From Alphaproteobacteria bacterium (lineage in GTDB: Bacteria > Pseudomonadota > Alphaproteobacteria > UBA828): a stretch of 16,950 nucleotides of DNA. This document shows positions 16,865 through 16,950 of this stretch, one piece after another. The notes under the pieces were generated by a model that did no database searches, was not told the DNA's origin, and saw only the letters and a list, made by a program, of their open reading frames with translations. The number at the start of each line of letters is the position of its first letter. Position 1 is the stretch's first letter. The translations under genes and the position numbers were made by a program. The stretch is from NCBI GenBank assembly GCA_022826345.1, contig JAJDVB010000029.1, positions 1 to 16,950 on the forward strand, in the 5' to 3' direction.

Positions 16865-16950
<86 letters not shown>

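Overview
The window is high-GC, densely coded bacterial DNA. It reads as an alphaproteobacterium, probably near the Rhodospirillales. The supporting evidence is the argJ-mutT pair divergent from secA, the hisZ-purA pair, the sequence type of SecA and IF-1, and the GAGCGTTTCC-type palindrome after secA. This placement is inference from gene order and protein flavour; no 16S gene is present.

Layout. (1) Positions 1-4088, minus strand: a carbohydrate-type ABC importer operon, read as MalK/UgpC-like ATPase, periplasmic binding protein, MalF-like permease, then MalG-like permease cut by the left edge. The ATPase has proline where the switch histidine should be, which suggests a second ATPase partner outside the window. 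(2) 4403-5650: a PhzS-type FAD monooxygenase, divergent from the importer. (3) 5779-7401, plus strand: infA, an L-2-haloacid dehalogenase-type HAD enzyme, and a YqgE/AlgH-family protein that carries a signal peptide. (4) 7403-7544: a run of five or six back-to-back hairpins between converging genes. (5) 7590-10388, minus: secA, with a good promoter at 10441-10469. (6) 10541-14786, plus: argJ, mutT (overlapping argJ by 20 nt), an enolase-superfamily (mandelate racemase-like) enzyme, and an amidase-signature hydrolase. (7) 14913-15568: tRNA-Pro(CGG) on plus and tRNA-Lys(TTT) on minus, enclosing about 500 bp with a perfect 16-bp palindrome, an 8-bp direct repeat and a short, apparently frame-broken reading frame. 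(8) 15695 to the end: hisZ and the first codons of purA.

The core genes (secA, infA, argJ, mutT, hisZ, purA, two tRNAs) serve secretion, translation initiation, arginine, histidine and adenine nucleotide synthesis, and oxidised-nucleotide clean-up. The accessory genes (importer, monooxygenase, dehalogenase, racemase-like enzyme, amidase) suggest a heterotroph that scavenges varied organic compounds; their substrates cannot be read from sequence.

I found no convincing new multi-gene system. The best leads are the histidine-less transporter ATPase, the exported YqgE, the hairpin mosaic and the debris between the two tRNAs.
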